Shown: positions 14,395 to 20,276 of the stretch, in pieces
How positions within the stretch are numbered: position 1 is the first letter of the stretch
How the letters are laid out: each line of letters begins with the position of its first letter
Origin: an uncultured bacterium
GTDB taxonomy: Bacteria > Hydrogenedentota > Hydrogenedentia > Hydrogenedentales > JAEUWI01
Direction of reading: 5' to 3'
Length of the DNA stretch: 20,276 nucleotides
Assembly: GCA_937895305.1 (NCBI GenBank)
Contig: CALAXS010000497.1
Location: forward strand, 1 to 20,276
The notes under the pieces: generated by a model
Told to the model about the DNA's origin: nothing
Seen by the model: the letters and a program-made list of their open reading frames with translations, nothing else
The model's database searches: none
Program-made: the position numbers and the translations under genes

Positions 14395-15720
14395 CTAATC
14401 TTGCTCAGGAGGGTCATCCAGCGTCTGGAGTCGTTCACGGATTTTGGATTCATGACCCCGATCCAGGGGGTGGTAAAAAGTACCCCGTGGAATGCCATAG
14501 TCTTGATCAACATAGCCATCGGGATAGTCATGGGCGTACTTGTAGCCGTCCCCGCGCTTGAGGCGCTTGGCCCCTTTATAGGAACTGTCCTGAAGATGAC
14601 CGGGTACTTCGATGGTGGGATTTTCCCGCACATGCTCCAAGGCCGCATTAATGGCCATGTATGCTGCGTTACTCTTGGGAGCCGACGCGACATAGGTCAC
14701 GGCCTGGGCGAGGATGATGCGGGCCTCCGGCATACCGATAAATTCACAGGCCTGCCAGGCCGTCGTTGCTGTGACCAGGGCCATGGGATCCGCATTGCCC
14801 ACTTCCTCAGACGCCGCGATAACAATACGCCGTGCAATGAAACGCGGGGTCTCCCCCGCTTCCAGCATGCGGGCCATCCAGTAAAGGGCCGCGTCGGGGT
14901 TGGAGCCGCGCATACTCTTGATAAATGCGCTGGCTGCGTCGTAATGCCCATCCCCTGTGCCATCGTAATGGAGCATCTTGCGCTGGATGGATTCCTGGGC
15001 CACGTCAATGGTTACCGTGAGTGTTTCGTCTACGGGTGGTGTGGTGAGCAGTGCAATTTCAAGGGCACCCAGCGCGCGACGCACATCACCTTCGGCATAA
15101 CGGGCGATGTGGAGGAGCGCGCCCTCATCTGCCCGAATAGTTAATTCGTCCAGGCCCCGGTCCGGGTGTTCCAGTGCACGTTGGAGCAAGCGTGTCAATT
15201 GCTCTTCATCCAGCCGTTTAAGCTCAAAAATCTGGGACCGGGACAAGAGGGGTGCGACCACGGAAAAGAAGGGGTTTTCTGTGGTGGCACCAATCAGGGT
15301 GATGTGACCATTCTCCACATCCGGAAGGAGCGCATCCTGCTGGGCCCGGTTAAATCGATGTATCTCGTCCACAAAGACAATGGTCTTCTTTTGATGGTGG
15401 ATCCGTCGTTCTTTAGCCTGGGCGATGAGCATTCGGAGTTCTTTCACCCCGGAAGTGACCGCATTGAGGGCCTCAAAACTGCTTTTTGTGTGCATGGCGA
15501 TGATGCGGGCAAGGGCCGTTTTCCCGCAGCCGGGGGGGCCATACAGGATGAGCGAGGTAACACGGTCGGCCTCGATGGATCGTCGTAAGATCTTGCCAGG
15601 ACCGAGGATATGGTCCTGGCCAAGAAGCTCGTCGATGCTCCTGGGGGCTACGCGACGCGCCAATGGGGCCTCTTTTCGGAGGCGTTCAGCGGCGGCATGT
15701 TCAAAAAGGTTGTCGGTCAT
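14395..15720 (-). CDS. rarA: Replication-associated recombination protein A (AAA+ ATPase)
   Basis: This 441-residue protein is a RarA/MgsA (WRNIP1-like) AAA+ ATPase that acts at stalled replication forks in the cytoplasm. Walker A is GPPGCGKTAL (61-70), Walker B is IVFVDEIHRFN (about 114-124), and sensor 1 lies in LIGATTENPFFSV. The C-terminal MgsA part is intact: 'GDGHYDAASAFIKSMRGSNPDAALYW', 'RFIARRIVIAASEEVGNADP', 'PKSNAAYMAINAA' and the end block 'YPDGYVDQDYGIPRGTFYHP'. Length is normal for the family. The start codon has AGGA about 9 nt upstream. It heads a - strand cluster with the small membrane protein and the TlpA-like gene; the grouping is probably incidental, since no functional link is known. 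Confidence 0.95.
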   Translation of the reverse strand: MTDNLFEHAAAERLRKEAPLARRVAPRSIDELLGQDHILGPGKILRRSIEADRVTSLILYGPPGCGKTALARIIAMHTKSSFEALNAVTSGVKELRMLIAQAKERRIHHQKKTIVFVDEIHRFNRAQQDALLPDVENGHITLIGATTENPFFSVVAPLLSRSQIFELKRLDEEQLTRLLQRALEHPDRGLDELTIRADEGALLHIARYAEGDVRRALGALEIALLTTPPVDETLTVTIDVAQESIQRKMLHYDGTGDGHYDAASAFIKSMRGSNPDAALYWMARMLEAGETPRFIARRIVIAASEEVGNADPMALVTATTAWQACEFIGMPEARIILAQAVTYVASAPKSNAAYMAINAALEHVRENPTIEVPGHLQDSSYKGAKRLKRGDGYKYAHDYPDGYVDQDYGIPRGTFYHPLDRGHESKIRERLQTLDDPPEQD

Positions 15721-15766
15721 GGCCCTATCCTATGGGTCCGGGCGGTGCCTATGCAATCCTTTTTAC

Positions 15767-15795
15767 TTGATTGAGCACAGGAAGTGGGGTATCCT
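15767..15795 (+). promoter_or_regulatory. Possible promoter for the Cys-repeat protein gene
   Basis: TTGATT (15767-15772), a 17-nt spacer and TATCCT (15790-15795), each 4 of 6 to consensus, would give a leader of about 130 nt before the start at 15932. This is the best pair I see in the 15721-15931 gap, but the match is modest. Confidence 0.4.
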
Positions 15796-15931
15796 TTGTA
15801 GACATTTTTCTATGTCGGGAATGACATGGAAGGTGTGCGGTGTTGAATACAATACTGGTTGGTCTCTATCGAGTGGAACTACAATAACTGAATTAAAACG
15901 TAAACACAGAATAAACACAGGAGTTTAGCCA

Positions 15932-16702
15932 ATGGATAACGAACAGATTGAAGAAGTAGAGCAGGTAGAAGAAGTCGTGGTGGAAAAATCCCCCCTTCGT
16001 CGTATTGCTGTTCTGGCAGGCGCTGTCGTGCTGGGGCTGGCAATCGTGGTCGGTTCGGCTCAGGCTATTGACGGCCAATCCAAAAAAACCTGTTCCGCTA
16101 AAGCTGCTTCCTCTGAAGCCGAAGCTGCTGCATGTCCATTAAAGGCTGCTGCTGCCAAAGCCGCTTCCTCCGAAGCTGAAGAAAAAGCTTGCTCCAGCAA
16201 AGACAAGAAAGCTTGTTCCGCCAAGGCTGCTTCCTCTGAAGCTGAAGCCGGTGAATGCCCAAGCAAATCTGACAAGGCATGCTCCGCAAAAGCCGCTTCC
16301 TCCGAAGCCGAAGAAAAAGCTTGCTCCAGCAAAGACAAGAAAGCTTGTTCCGCTAAGGCTGCTTCCTCCGAAGCTGAAGCTGGTGAATGCCCAAGCAAAT
16401 CTGACAAGGCATGCTCCGCAAAAGCTGCTTCCTCCGAAGCCGAAGATAAAGCTTGCTCTAGCAAAGACAAGAAAGCTTGTTCCGCCAAGGCTGCTTCTTC
16501 CGAAGCTGAAGAAAAAGCTTGCTCCAGCAAAGACAAGAAAGCTTGTTCCGCTAAGGCTGCTTCCTCCGAAGCTGAAGCTGGTGAATGCCCAAGCAAATCT
16601 GACAAGGCATGCTCCGCAAAAGCTGCTTCCTCCGAAGCCGAAGCAAGTGAATGCCCAAGCAAATCTGACAAGGCATGCTCCGCAAAGAAGGCTGATGTAT
16701 AA
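15932..16702 (+). CDS. Exported protein of 22-residue cysteine-bearing tandem repeats
   Basis: This 256-residue protein has an acidic start (MDNEQIEEVEQVEEVVVEKS), a basic SPLRR, one hydrophobic segment (25-41) and a possible signal-peptidase site after SAQA (45). The rest is repetitive: two degenerate units (54-94), then seven exact-length 22-residue units (95-248) and a stub CSAKKADV. Each unit is CSAKAASSEAE-x-x-x followed by C-[SP]-SK-[DS]-[KD]-KA, so Cys recur at alternating spacings of 14 and 8; there are 18 Cys in all. Two subtypes occur in the order B A B A' A B B'. Composition is almost only Ala, Lys, Ser, Glu, Asp, Gly, Pro and Cys, with no aromatic residue in the repeats. I recognise no family. 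Possible roles are metal or thiol binding, a disulfide-linked envelope polymer, or a hydrophilic LEA-like protectant; all are inference. AGGAG (15919-15923) precedes ATG by 8 nt. Confidence 0.85.
   Translation: MDNEQIEEVEQVEEVVVEKSPLRRIAVLAGAVVLGLAIVVGSAQAIDGQSKKTCSAKAASSEAEAAACPLKAAAAKAASSEAEEKACSSKDKKACSAKAASSEAEAGECPSKSDKACSAKAASSEAEEKACSSKDKKACSAKAASSEAEAGECPSKSDKACSAKAASSEAEDKACSSKDKKACSAKAASSEAEEKACSSKDKKACSAKAASSEAEAGECPSKSDKACSAKAASSEAEASECPSKSDKACSAKKADV
16214..16675 (+). repeat. Seven 66-bp tandem repeats within the Cys-repeat gene
   Basis: The marker AAGCAAATCTGACAAGGCAT starts at 16261, 16393, 16591 and 16657. These spacings of 132, 198 and 66 are all multiples of 66. Units differ mainly at synonymous or subtype positions, so the array is young or kept uniform by recombination, while the reading frame and both Cys per unit are preserved. 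Confidence 0.93.
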
Positions 16703-16723
16703 GCCCGTCTTAGTTTAAACATT

Positions 16724-16757
16724 AAAAAAGCGCAGGAATCTATCCTGCGCTTTTTTT
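16724..16757 (+). terminator. Bidirectional intrinsic terminator
   Basis: The A-rich/T-rich flanked hairpin AGCGCAGGA (16729-16737) / TCCTGCGCT (16743-16751) has a 5-nt loop, with a T tract on the + strand and the matching A tract giving a T tract on the - strand. It ends the Cys-repeat gene (22 nt after its stop) and the convergent YqeY-like gene. Confidence 0.92.
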
Positions 16758-16780
16758 GTGTCTGGTCGTGAAACTGGAAT

Positions 16781-17227
16781 CTAGCCTTCGAGCACCTTAC
16801 GGCACATTTCATTCAGTACCTTGCCATCCACCAGATCGCCCAGTTCCTTCTTCATGGCCCCGGTAAGTTTCCCCGGATGGTTCATGTCGGGATTGGCATC
16901 AAGGTATTCGCGAACTTTCCCTTCTACGTCGTCTGCACTTAACTGCCTGGGGAGGAATTCTTCGATGATGGCGATTTCCCGTTCGGTCCGGTCGGCTTCT
17001 TCACCTTTGCCCAGCTCCCGAAACTGTTCGAGACTCTGCTGGCGCTTGCGCACTTCCGCGCGCAGGGCCTGGGTCGATTCGTCGTCCGTAATTTCGTGGT
17101 CCTTGGCGGATGCCTTTTCCTTCAGCAACAACGCGCCTTTGGCCATACGGAGGCATTCCAGGCGCTCCTGTTCTTTATTGCGCAGGGCATCTTTCATGGC
17201 GTCCTGGATAGCAGATTTAATACTCAT
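16781..17227 (-). CDS. GatB/YqeY domain-containing protein
   Basis: This 148-residue soluble protein matches the YqeY family over its whole length: 'IQDAMKDALRNKEQERLECLRMAKGALL' at the start, 'LRAEVRKRQQSLEQFRELGKGEEADRTEREIAIIEEFLPRQL' in the middle and 'MNHPGKLTGAMKKELGDLVDGKVLNEM' at the end. The C-terminal part is related to the tRNA-binding tail domain of the GatB amidotransferase subunit. The function of stand-alone YqeY is not settled. The start codon is supported by AAGGAGA on the - strand about 8 nt upstream. It converges on the Cys-repeat gene and shares its terminator. Confidence 0.92.
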   Translation of the reverse strand: MSIKSAIQDAMKDALRNKEQERLECLRMAKGALLLKEKASAKDHEITDDESTQALRAEVRKRQQSLEQFRELGKGEEADRTEREIAIIEEFLPRQLSADDVEGKVREYLDANPDMNHPGKLTGAMKKELGDLVDGKVLNEMCRKVLEG

Positions 17228-17276
17228 GGGTGGGTCTCCTTTTATTATCAGCGCCTATTGTACCGATCTTTGCCCG

Positions 17277-17300
17277 GTCTTTGCCTGTTCTTTGTTTCTT
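17277..17300 (+). repeat. 24-bp direct repeat, left copy
   Basis: It is identical over 24 bp to 17574-17597, with core TCTTTGCCTGTTCTTTG. The copies start 297 bp apart and bracket the palindromic repeats in this gap. A partial tandem copy (ATCTTTGCCCG) lies just upstream. Confidence 0.85.
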
Positions 17301-17392
17301 TGGTGCAGGGTCCGAATTTTAGTGGGTAAAAATGTGGGTCCACAGAGAGGACTATACTCTCTTGTCATTCCTGCGGATGTTCACTATTTCAC

Positions 17393-17421
17393 TGACAATT
17401 CCTGCGGAGGCAGGAATCTCC
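17393..17421 (+). repeat. Short hairpin repeat, family A copy 3
   Basis: TGACA, then ATTCCTGC-GGAG-GCAGGAAT (8-bp perfect stem 17398-17405/17410-17417, 4-nt loop), then CTCC. The wider context (CTCCGTGTTA) resembles copy 1 (CTCCGCGTAA at 11141). A half copy, TGTCATTCCTGCGG, starts at 17363. Confidence 0.75.
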
Positions 17422-17487
17422 GTGTTAGCATGCTTGACCCATGTTGGGACTGAGGCCGTAGTATTTCCAGTAGAACGCGCCTGTTTT

Positions 17488-17537
17488 CCGGAGCAGAGCT
17501 CCGGGATATGCATTCCCACGCAGAGCATGGGAACGAG
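17488..17537 (-). repeat. 31-bp dispersed palindromic repeat, copy 2, with adjoining hairpin
   Basis: Bases 17507-17537 are the exact reverse complement of 4876-4906. Next to them lies CCGGAG-CAGAG-CTCCGG (17488-17504), a perfect 6-bp-stem hairpin absent at copy 1. The larger composite may be the full form of the element. Confidence 0.8.
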
Positions 17538-17573
17538 AATAGAACTTACAGCAATGACAGGTGGTATGAATTC

Positions 17574-17597
17574 GTCTTTGCCTGTTCTTTGTTTCTT
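17574..17597 (+). repeat. 24-bp direct repeat, right copy
   Basis: This is the exact second copy of 17277-17300. The match stops on both sides (C at 17573 against G at 17276, and C at 17598 against T at 17301). Confidence 0.85.
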
Positions 17598-17688
17598 CTT
17601 CGCTCATAGAAAACCCTTGGCAACTATTCAAAACTAATTCTGCACCCTAAAAGCGCGGTTATTTCGATAGGCTCACACAGTACATTCA

Positions 17689-17717
17689 CGTCTCCTGACA
17701 ACCTTTAATTGGAGACG
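17689..17717 (+). promoter_or_regulatory. Hairpin covering the ribosome binding site of the sigma-like gene
   Basis: CGTCTCC (17689-17695) pairs perfectly with GGAGACG (17711-17717) across a 15-nt loop. The right arm contains the only Shine-Dalgarno (GGAGA) of the gene starting at 17724, so folding would block translation. Whether the transcript starts upstream of the left arm is unknown. Confidence 0.5.
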
Positions 17718-17723
17718 AGACAC

Positions 17724-18104
17724 ATGGAAAAGAAAACGACCCGAAGCGAGCGTATGGCCCTGTCCTATTTCCCGGCCTATTTTAACGGGGTGTCCATTGA
17801 GCGGGGCATGTGGTATGAAACTGAAGAGGATCAACAGCACATGCTGGACTGGGGTCGCCGCAAGGCCATCCTGCTGCGCTGGGTACGAAGCCAGATGATG
17901 CTGGTCCTGACGGAACGGCAACAGCAGGTCATAGAGCATATTTACTTTAAAGGGCTTTCCCATAAGGAATCGGGCGACTTGCTGGGGGTAAGCGCATCAA
18001 CCTCATGTCGGGACGGGCAGAAGGCGATTAAACGTCTACGTGAGGCAGCGCAAGAAGACCGGAGTTGGGAGACGGCACTCTATGGTGAACGCACTATAAA
18101 ATGA
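17724..18104 (+). CDS. Small protein with a sigma-70 region 4-like helix-turn-helix
   Basis: This is a 126-residue soluble protein. The second half (about 62-110, 'LTERQQQVIEHIYFKGLSHKESGDLLGVSASTS' then 'RDGQKAIKRLREA') has the pattern of sigma-70 region 4: a first helix, the 'G-S-x-x-E-x-A/G-x-x-L-G-V' turn and a recognition helix ahead of a basic helix. The first half ('SERMALSYFPAYFNGVSIERGMWYETEEDQQHMLDW') matches nothing I know, and no region 2 is present. It is therefore not a complete sigma factor and may be a DNA-binding regulator or a split or degenerate sigma. The ATG at 17724 has GGAGA 8 nt upstream, inside a possible hairpin. Its 3' end overlaps the convergent queA by 11 bp. Confidence 0.7.
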   Translation: MEKKTTRSERMALSYFPAYFNGVSIERGMWYETEEDQQHMLDWGRRKAILLRWVRSQMMLVLTERQQQVIEHIYFKGLSHKESGDLLGVSASTSCRDGQKAIKRLREAAQEDRSWETALYGERTIK

Positions 18105-19119
18105 GCATGACATCGCCGTAGGAGTAGAAGCGAAACTTTTCGGCCACGGCAAACTTGTAGGCTTCCAGAATAAAGTCTGTGCCGCCGAAGGCACAGACCA
18201 ATGCGAGGAGGCTGGATTTGGGCAGATGAAAGTTGGTCTGTAACACATCAACCCCCTGGAAGGTGTAGGGCGGATAGATATAAGCGTCGGTCTGTCCTGC
18301 ACCTGGGTGGAATCGTCCGTCTTTGCACTGCGTTTCCAACACACGGGTGGAGGTGGTGCCTACCGCAACGATGCGGCCACCCTTGGCACGGCATTCATTC
18401 AGTTGCGTGGCGATGACTTCCGGGAATTCAAAATCCTCCGGTTCCACATAGTGATCTTTCAGGTTGTCCACGGTGACGGGCTTGAAGGTGCCGTAGCCCA
18501 CATGCAGGGTGAGGGCCGCGCGGTCAATGCCTTTCGCATCGAGGGACGCAAAGACTTCGTCGGTAAAATGCAGGCCGGCAGTGGGTGCTGCGACAGCCCC
18601 TGGACTTGCAGCATATACGGTCTGGTAGCGACGAAGGTCGCTGGCGGAATGGCCCTCTTTGCGTTCGATATAGGGTGGCAGCGGGAGTTCTCCCGTCGAC
18701 TCAAGCAGCTCCAGGACATTGGGCGTATGGAAGCACACCCTGCGTCGTCCTTCGGGCAACACATCCGCTACGGTCACAGTGATGTCATTTGAAAGAAGGA
18801 CCTCTGTGCCGGGCTTTACCTTGGCCGAAGGGCGCACCAGCGCAGTCCATTCGCCGGGACTGTCTTCATGGAGAAGAAATATTTCCACCTTGCCGCCTGT
18901 AGCCTTATGACCTTTCAAACGGGCGCGAATCACTCTGGTGTTATTGAGGACCATGCAGTCGCCGGGATTCAGATACTGGGCAATATTCGCGTAGTGATCA
19001 CAGTGCATGGTCTGTGCTGCGCGGTCCAGCACGAGGAGTCGCGAGGCATCGCGCTTGTCCGCAGGTTGCTGCGCGATTCGTTCATCGGGTAGTTCAAAAT
19101 TGAGTAGGTCAGTATTCAT
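18094..19119 (-). CDS. queA: S-adenosylmethionine:tRNA ribosyltransferase-isomerase
   Basis: QueA transfers and isomerises the ribosyl part of SAM onto preQ1-tRNA to make epoxyqueuosine at the wobble base of GUN anticodons. The 341-residue length is normal. Family motifs are present throughout: 'FELPDERIAQQPADKRDASRLL', 'GDCMVLNNTRVIRARL', 'GGKVEIFLLHE', 'YQTVYAASPGAVAAPTAGLHFT', 'HVGYGTFKPV', 'GGRIVAVGTTSTRVLE' and 'TNFHLPKSSLLALVCAFGG'. No other queuosine gene is in the window. ATG 19119 begins at the usual family start (MNTDLLNFELP); a GTG six codons upstream is possible. No clear Shine-Dalgarno precedes it. It lies 43 bp after the sigma-54 activator gene on the same strand, so co-transcription is likely. 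Confidence 0.96.
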   Translation of the reverse strand: MNTDLLNFELPDERIAQQPADKRDASRLLVLDRAAQTMHCDHYANIAQYLNPGDCMVLNNTRVIRARLKGHKATGGKVEIFLLHEDSPGEWTALVRPSAKVKPGTEVLLSNDITVTVADVLPEGRRRVCFHTPNVLELLESTGELPLPPYIERKEGHSASDLRRYQTVYAASPGAVAAPTAGLHFTDEVFASLDAKGIDRAALTLHVGYGTFKPVTVDNLKDHYVEPEDFEFPEVIATQLNECRAKGGRIVAVGTTSTRVLETQCKDGRFHPGAGQTDAYIYPPYTFQGVDVLQTNFHLPKSSLLALVCAFGGTDFILEAYKFAVAEKFRFYSYGDVMLIL

Positions 19120-19162
19120 AGCGGCACAGTGTAGCACGCTGTAGCGGGGCGATGCAGGTCCG

Positions 19163-20276
19163 TTATTTATCTTCCATCTCGTATTTCTGGAGTCGGTAGC
19201 GCAGAGAGCGTGCTGTCAGCCCAAGCAGTCCCGCTGCTTTTTTCTGGGAGTATTTACTCTTTTGCAGTGCCTGGGTGATGAGTTCTTTCTCCAGGTCTTC
19301 GACGGTCTGTTCAAGATCCATACCTTCTTCCGGCAGCGTAGATACTATAGATATGGCCTCGGGCGTAAAATTCTGTATGTTCGCAGGCAAGTCGCTCACA
19401 TCTATTTCCGTGGTCGTAGCCAGTGCGACGGCCCGTTCAAGCACATTGCCCAGTTCACGAACATTACCCGGCCAGTGGTATGCCTGGAGCAGTTTCATGG
19501 CGTCGTCCGTAATAGGCATCCCCGCACGCCCCATGGTTTTTGCATGGCTGTCTGTAAAAAACCTGGCCAGCAGGGGAATGTCATCGGCCCGTTCCCGTAA
19601 TGGCGGTACCGTGATGGGGATGACATTGAGGCGATAGTATAGATCGCTACGAAATTCGCCCTCCTCTGCCATTTTTTCGAGGTCACGGTTGGTCGCAGAG
19701 ATAATACGCACATCCACCTTGATGGGGTTGGTCCCGCCAACAGGGGTCACGGTGCTGTTGTCCAGAACCCGCAGGAGCTTCACCTGGAGCATAAGGGGCA
19801 TCTCACCAATCTCGTCAAGAAAAAGCGTACCCCCATTGGCCACAGCAAAGAGTCCTTCCTTGTCTTCATTGGCCCCGGTAAAAGCACCTTTCTTGTACCC
19901 GAACAGTTCACTTTCCAGCAGGCTTTCCGGTATCCCGCCGCAGTTAATAGCTACGAAGGGTTTGTCAGAACGGTTACTGAGATTATGGAGTGCACGGGCG
20001 ACGAGTTCTTTACCCGCACCACTTTCCCCGTGTATGGCAACTGTGCTGGGCAAAGTGGCAACGCGTCGTACCATGTCCAGTACATCAAGGTAAGCCTGAG
20101 ATTTTCCGACCATATCATCGAGCTTGGTCTGTCGCTTTTGCTCTTTGCGGAGGGCCGCATTTTCCCGGATCAGATTTCGCTTTTTGATGGACTCTTCAAC
20201 ACGCAGCTTGATCTCGTCGTTCTTGAAGGGCTTTTGTATATAGTCTGCGGCGCCTTTTCGAATTGCCTCAACAGCA
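19163..20276 (-). CDS. Sigma-54-dependent response regulator, NtrC family (5' partial)
   Basis: About 370 residues are visible; the gene runs off the window end. The first visible part is the tail of a receiver domain (AIRKGAADYIQKPFKND, with the conserved Lys), so the phospho-acceptor Asp lies outside. A charged helical linker leads to a complete AAA+ domain: Walker A GESGAGKELVAR, the sigma-54 contact loop GAFTGAN, Walker B GTLFLDEIGEM, and 'FRSDLYYRLNVIPI'. A Fis-type helix-turn-helix ends the protein ('YSQKKAAGLLGLTARSLRYRLQKY'). By family knowledge, the phosphorylated protein hydrolyses ATP to open sigma-54 promoter complexes. Its sensor kinase is not adjacent in the visible sequence; the hybrid kinase at the other end is a different type. 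Targets cannot be read from here. Confidence 0.95.
   Translation of the reverse strand, partial: AVEAIRKGAADYIQKPFKNDEIKLRVEESIKKRNLIRENAALRKEQKRQTKLDDMVGKSQAYLDVLDMVRRVATLPSTVAIHGESGAGKELVARALHNLSNRSDKPFVAINCGGIPESLLESELFGYKKGAFTGANEDKEGLFAVANGGTLFLDEIGEMPLMLQVKLLRVLDNSTVTPVGGTNPIKVDVRIISATNRDLEKMAEEGEFRSDLYYRLNVIPITVPPLRERADDIPLLARFFTDSHAKTMGRAGMPITDDAMKLLQAYHWPGNVRELGNVLERAVALATTTEIDVSDLPANIQNFTPEAISIVSTLPEEGMDLEQTVEDLEKELITQALQKSKYSQKKAAGLLGLTARSLRYRLQKYEMEDK

Larger units (their letters stand above)
17228..17723. other. Gene-free, repeat-rich intergenic region
   Basis: This 496-bp gap between divergent genes holds no credible coding sequence. It contains a 24-bp direct repeat (17277-17300 and 17574-17597), a family A hairpin (17393-17421) with a half copy at 17363-17377, and the second copy of the 31-bp palindromic repeat (17507-17537) joined to a CCGGAG/CTCCGG hairpin (17488-17504). 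A hairpin lies over the next gene's ribosome binding site. Open frames here are translated repeat sequence. Confidence 0.8.

Noticed and set aside
16214..16675. CRISPR array
   Set aside because: The regular 66-bp repeats have no spacers, keep an open frame with conserved Cys, and have no cas genes nearby.
16060..16812. A 250-codon open frame on the - strand across the Cys-repeat gene
   Set aside because: It is a shadow of the tandem repeats, which lack stops in several frames. It has no ribosome binding site or signal, and it runs through the terminator and into the YqeY-like gene.
17332..17637. A 101-codon open frame in the repeat-rich gap
   Set aside because: It reads through the family A hairpin and the 31-bp repeat; the peptide is translated repeat, without a ribosome binding site.

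Overview
This 20.3 kb stretch looks like chromosome from a Gram-negative bacterium. It combines ordinary housekeeping genes (topA, xerC, rarA, queA, a GatB/YqeY-domain gene), a lipoprotein with a clear lipobox, exported and membrane-anchored proteins, a large hybrid histidine kinase and a sigma-54-dependent response regulator. No rRNA, phage, plasmid or transposase gene is visible. The stand-alone SCP-2 protein, the zinc-finger-free TopA with a lysine tail and the abundance of dispersed palindromes suggest an uncultured lineage outside the best-studied phyla. I cannot name the phylum from sequence alone.

Left part, 1-11100. A hybrid sensor kinase (cut by the window start) is followed by a single-gene SCP-2 unit with a good promoter, a strong ribosome binding site and its own terminator. 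The terminator lies inside the start of the next gene, a lipoprotein alpha/beta hydrolase with Asp where Ser is expected. A Smg/DUF494-like gene with its own promoter converges on topA across a shared terminator. topA is divergent from xerC, and xerC overlaps a YfhO-type polytopic membrane protein. The + strand is strongly C-rich throughout, even across topA, which is coded on the - strand.

Middle, 11100-12216. This is a repeat-rich zone around one AT-rich orphan membrane gene. It holds short hairpin repeats and a 278-bp segment bounded by 21-bp inverted repeats that looks like a MITE. The G/C strand bias switches sign at its right edge.

Right part, 12217-20276. A membrane-anchored beta-sandwich protein converges on a - strand cluster: rarA, a small two-helix membrane protein and a TlpA-like thiol-disulfide protein. 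Next comes the most unusual gene, an exported protein made of 22-residue cysteine-bearing tandem repeats, with its own promoter and terminator. It converges on a GatB/YqeY gene. A 496-bp gene-free block full of repeats precedes a small sigma-region-4-like protein whose ribosome binding site can fold into a hairpin. That gene overlaps tail-to-tail with queA, which lies just downstream of a sigma-54 activator cut by the window end.

The genes do not form one pathway. The best candidate for undescribed biology is the cysteine-repeat protein (15932-16702). Next are the inverted-repeat element at the skew switch, the terminator/signal-peptide overlap at 3431-3467, and the Asp-nucleophile hydrolase.
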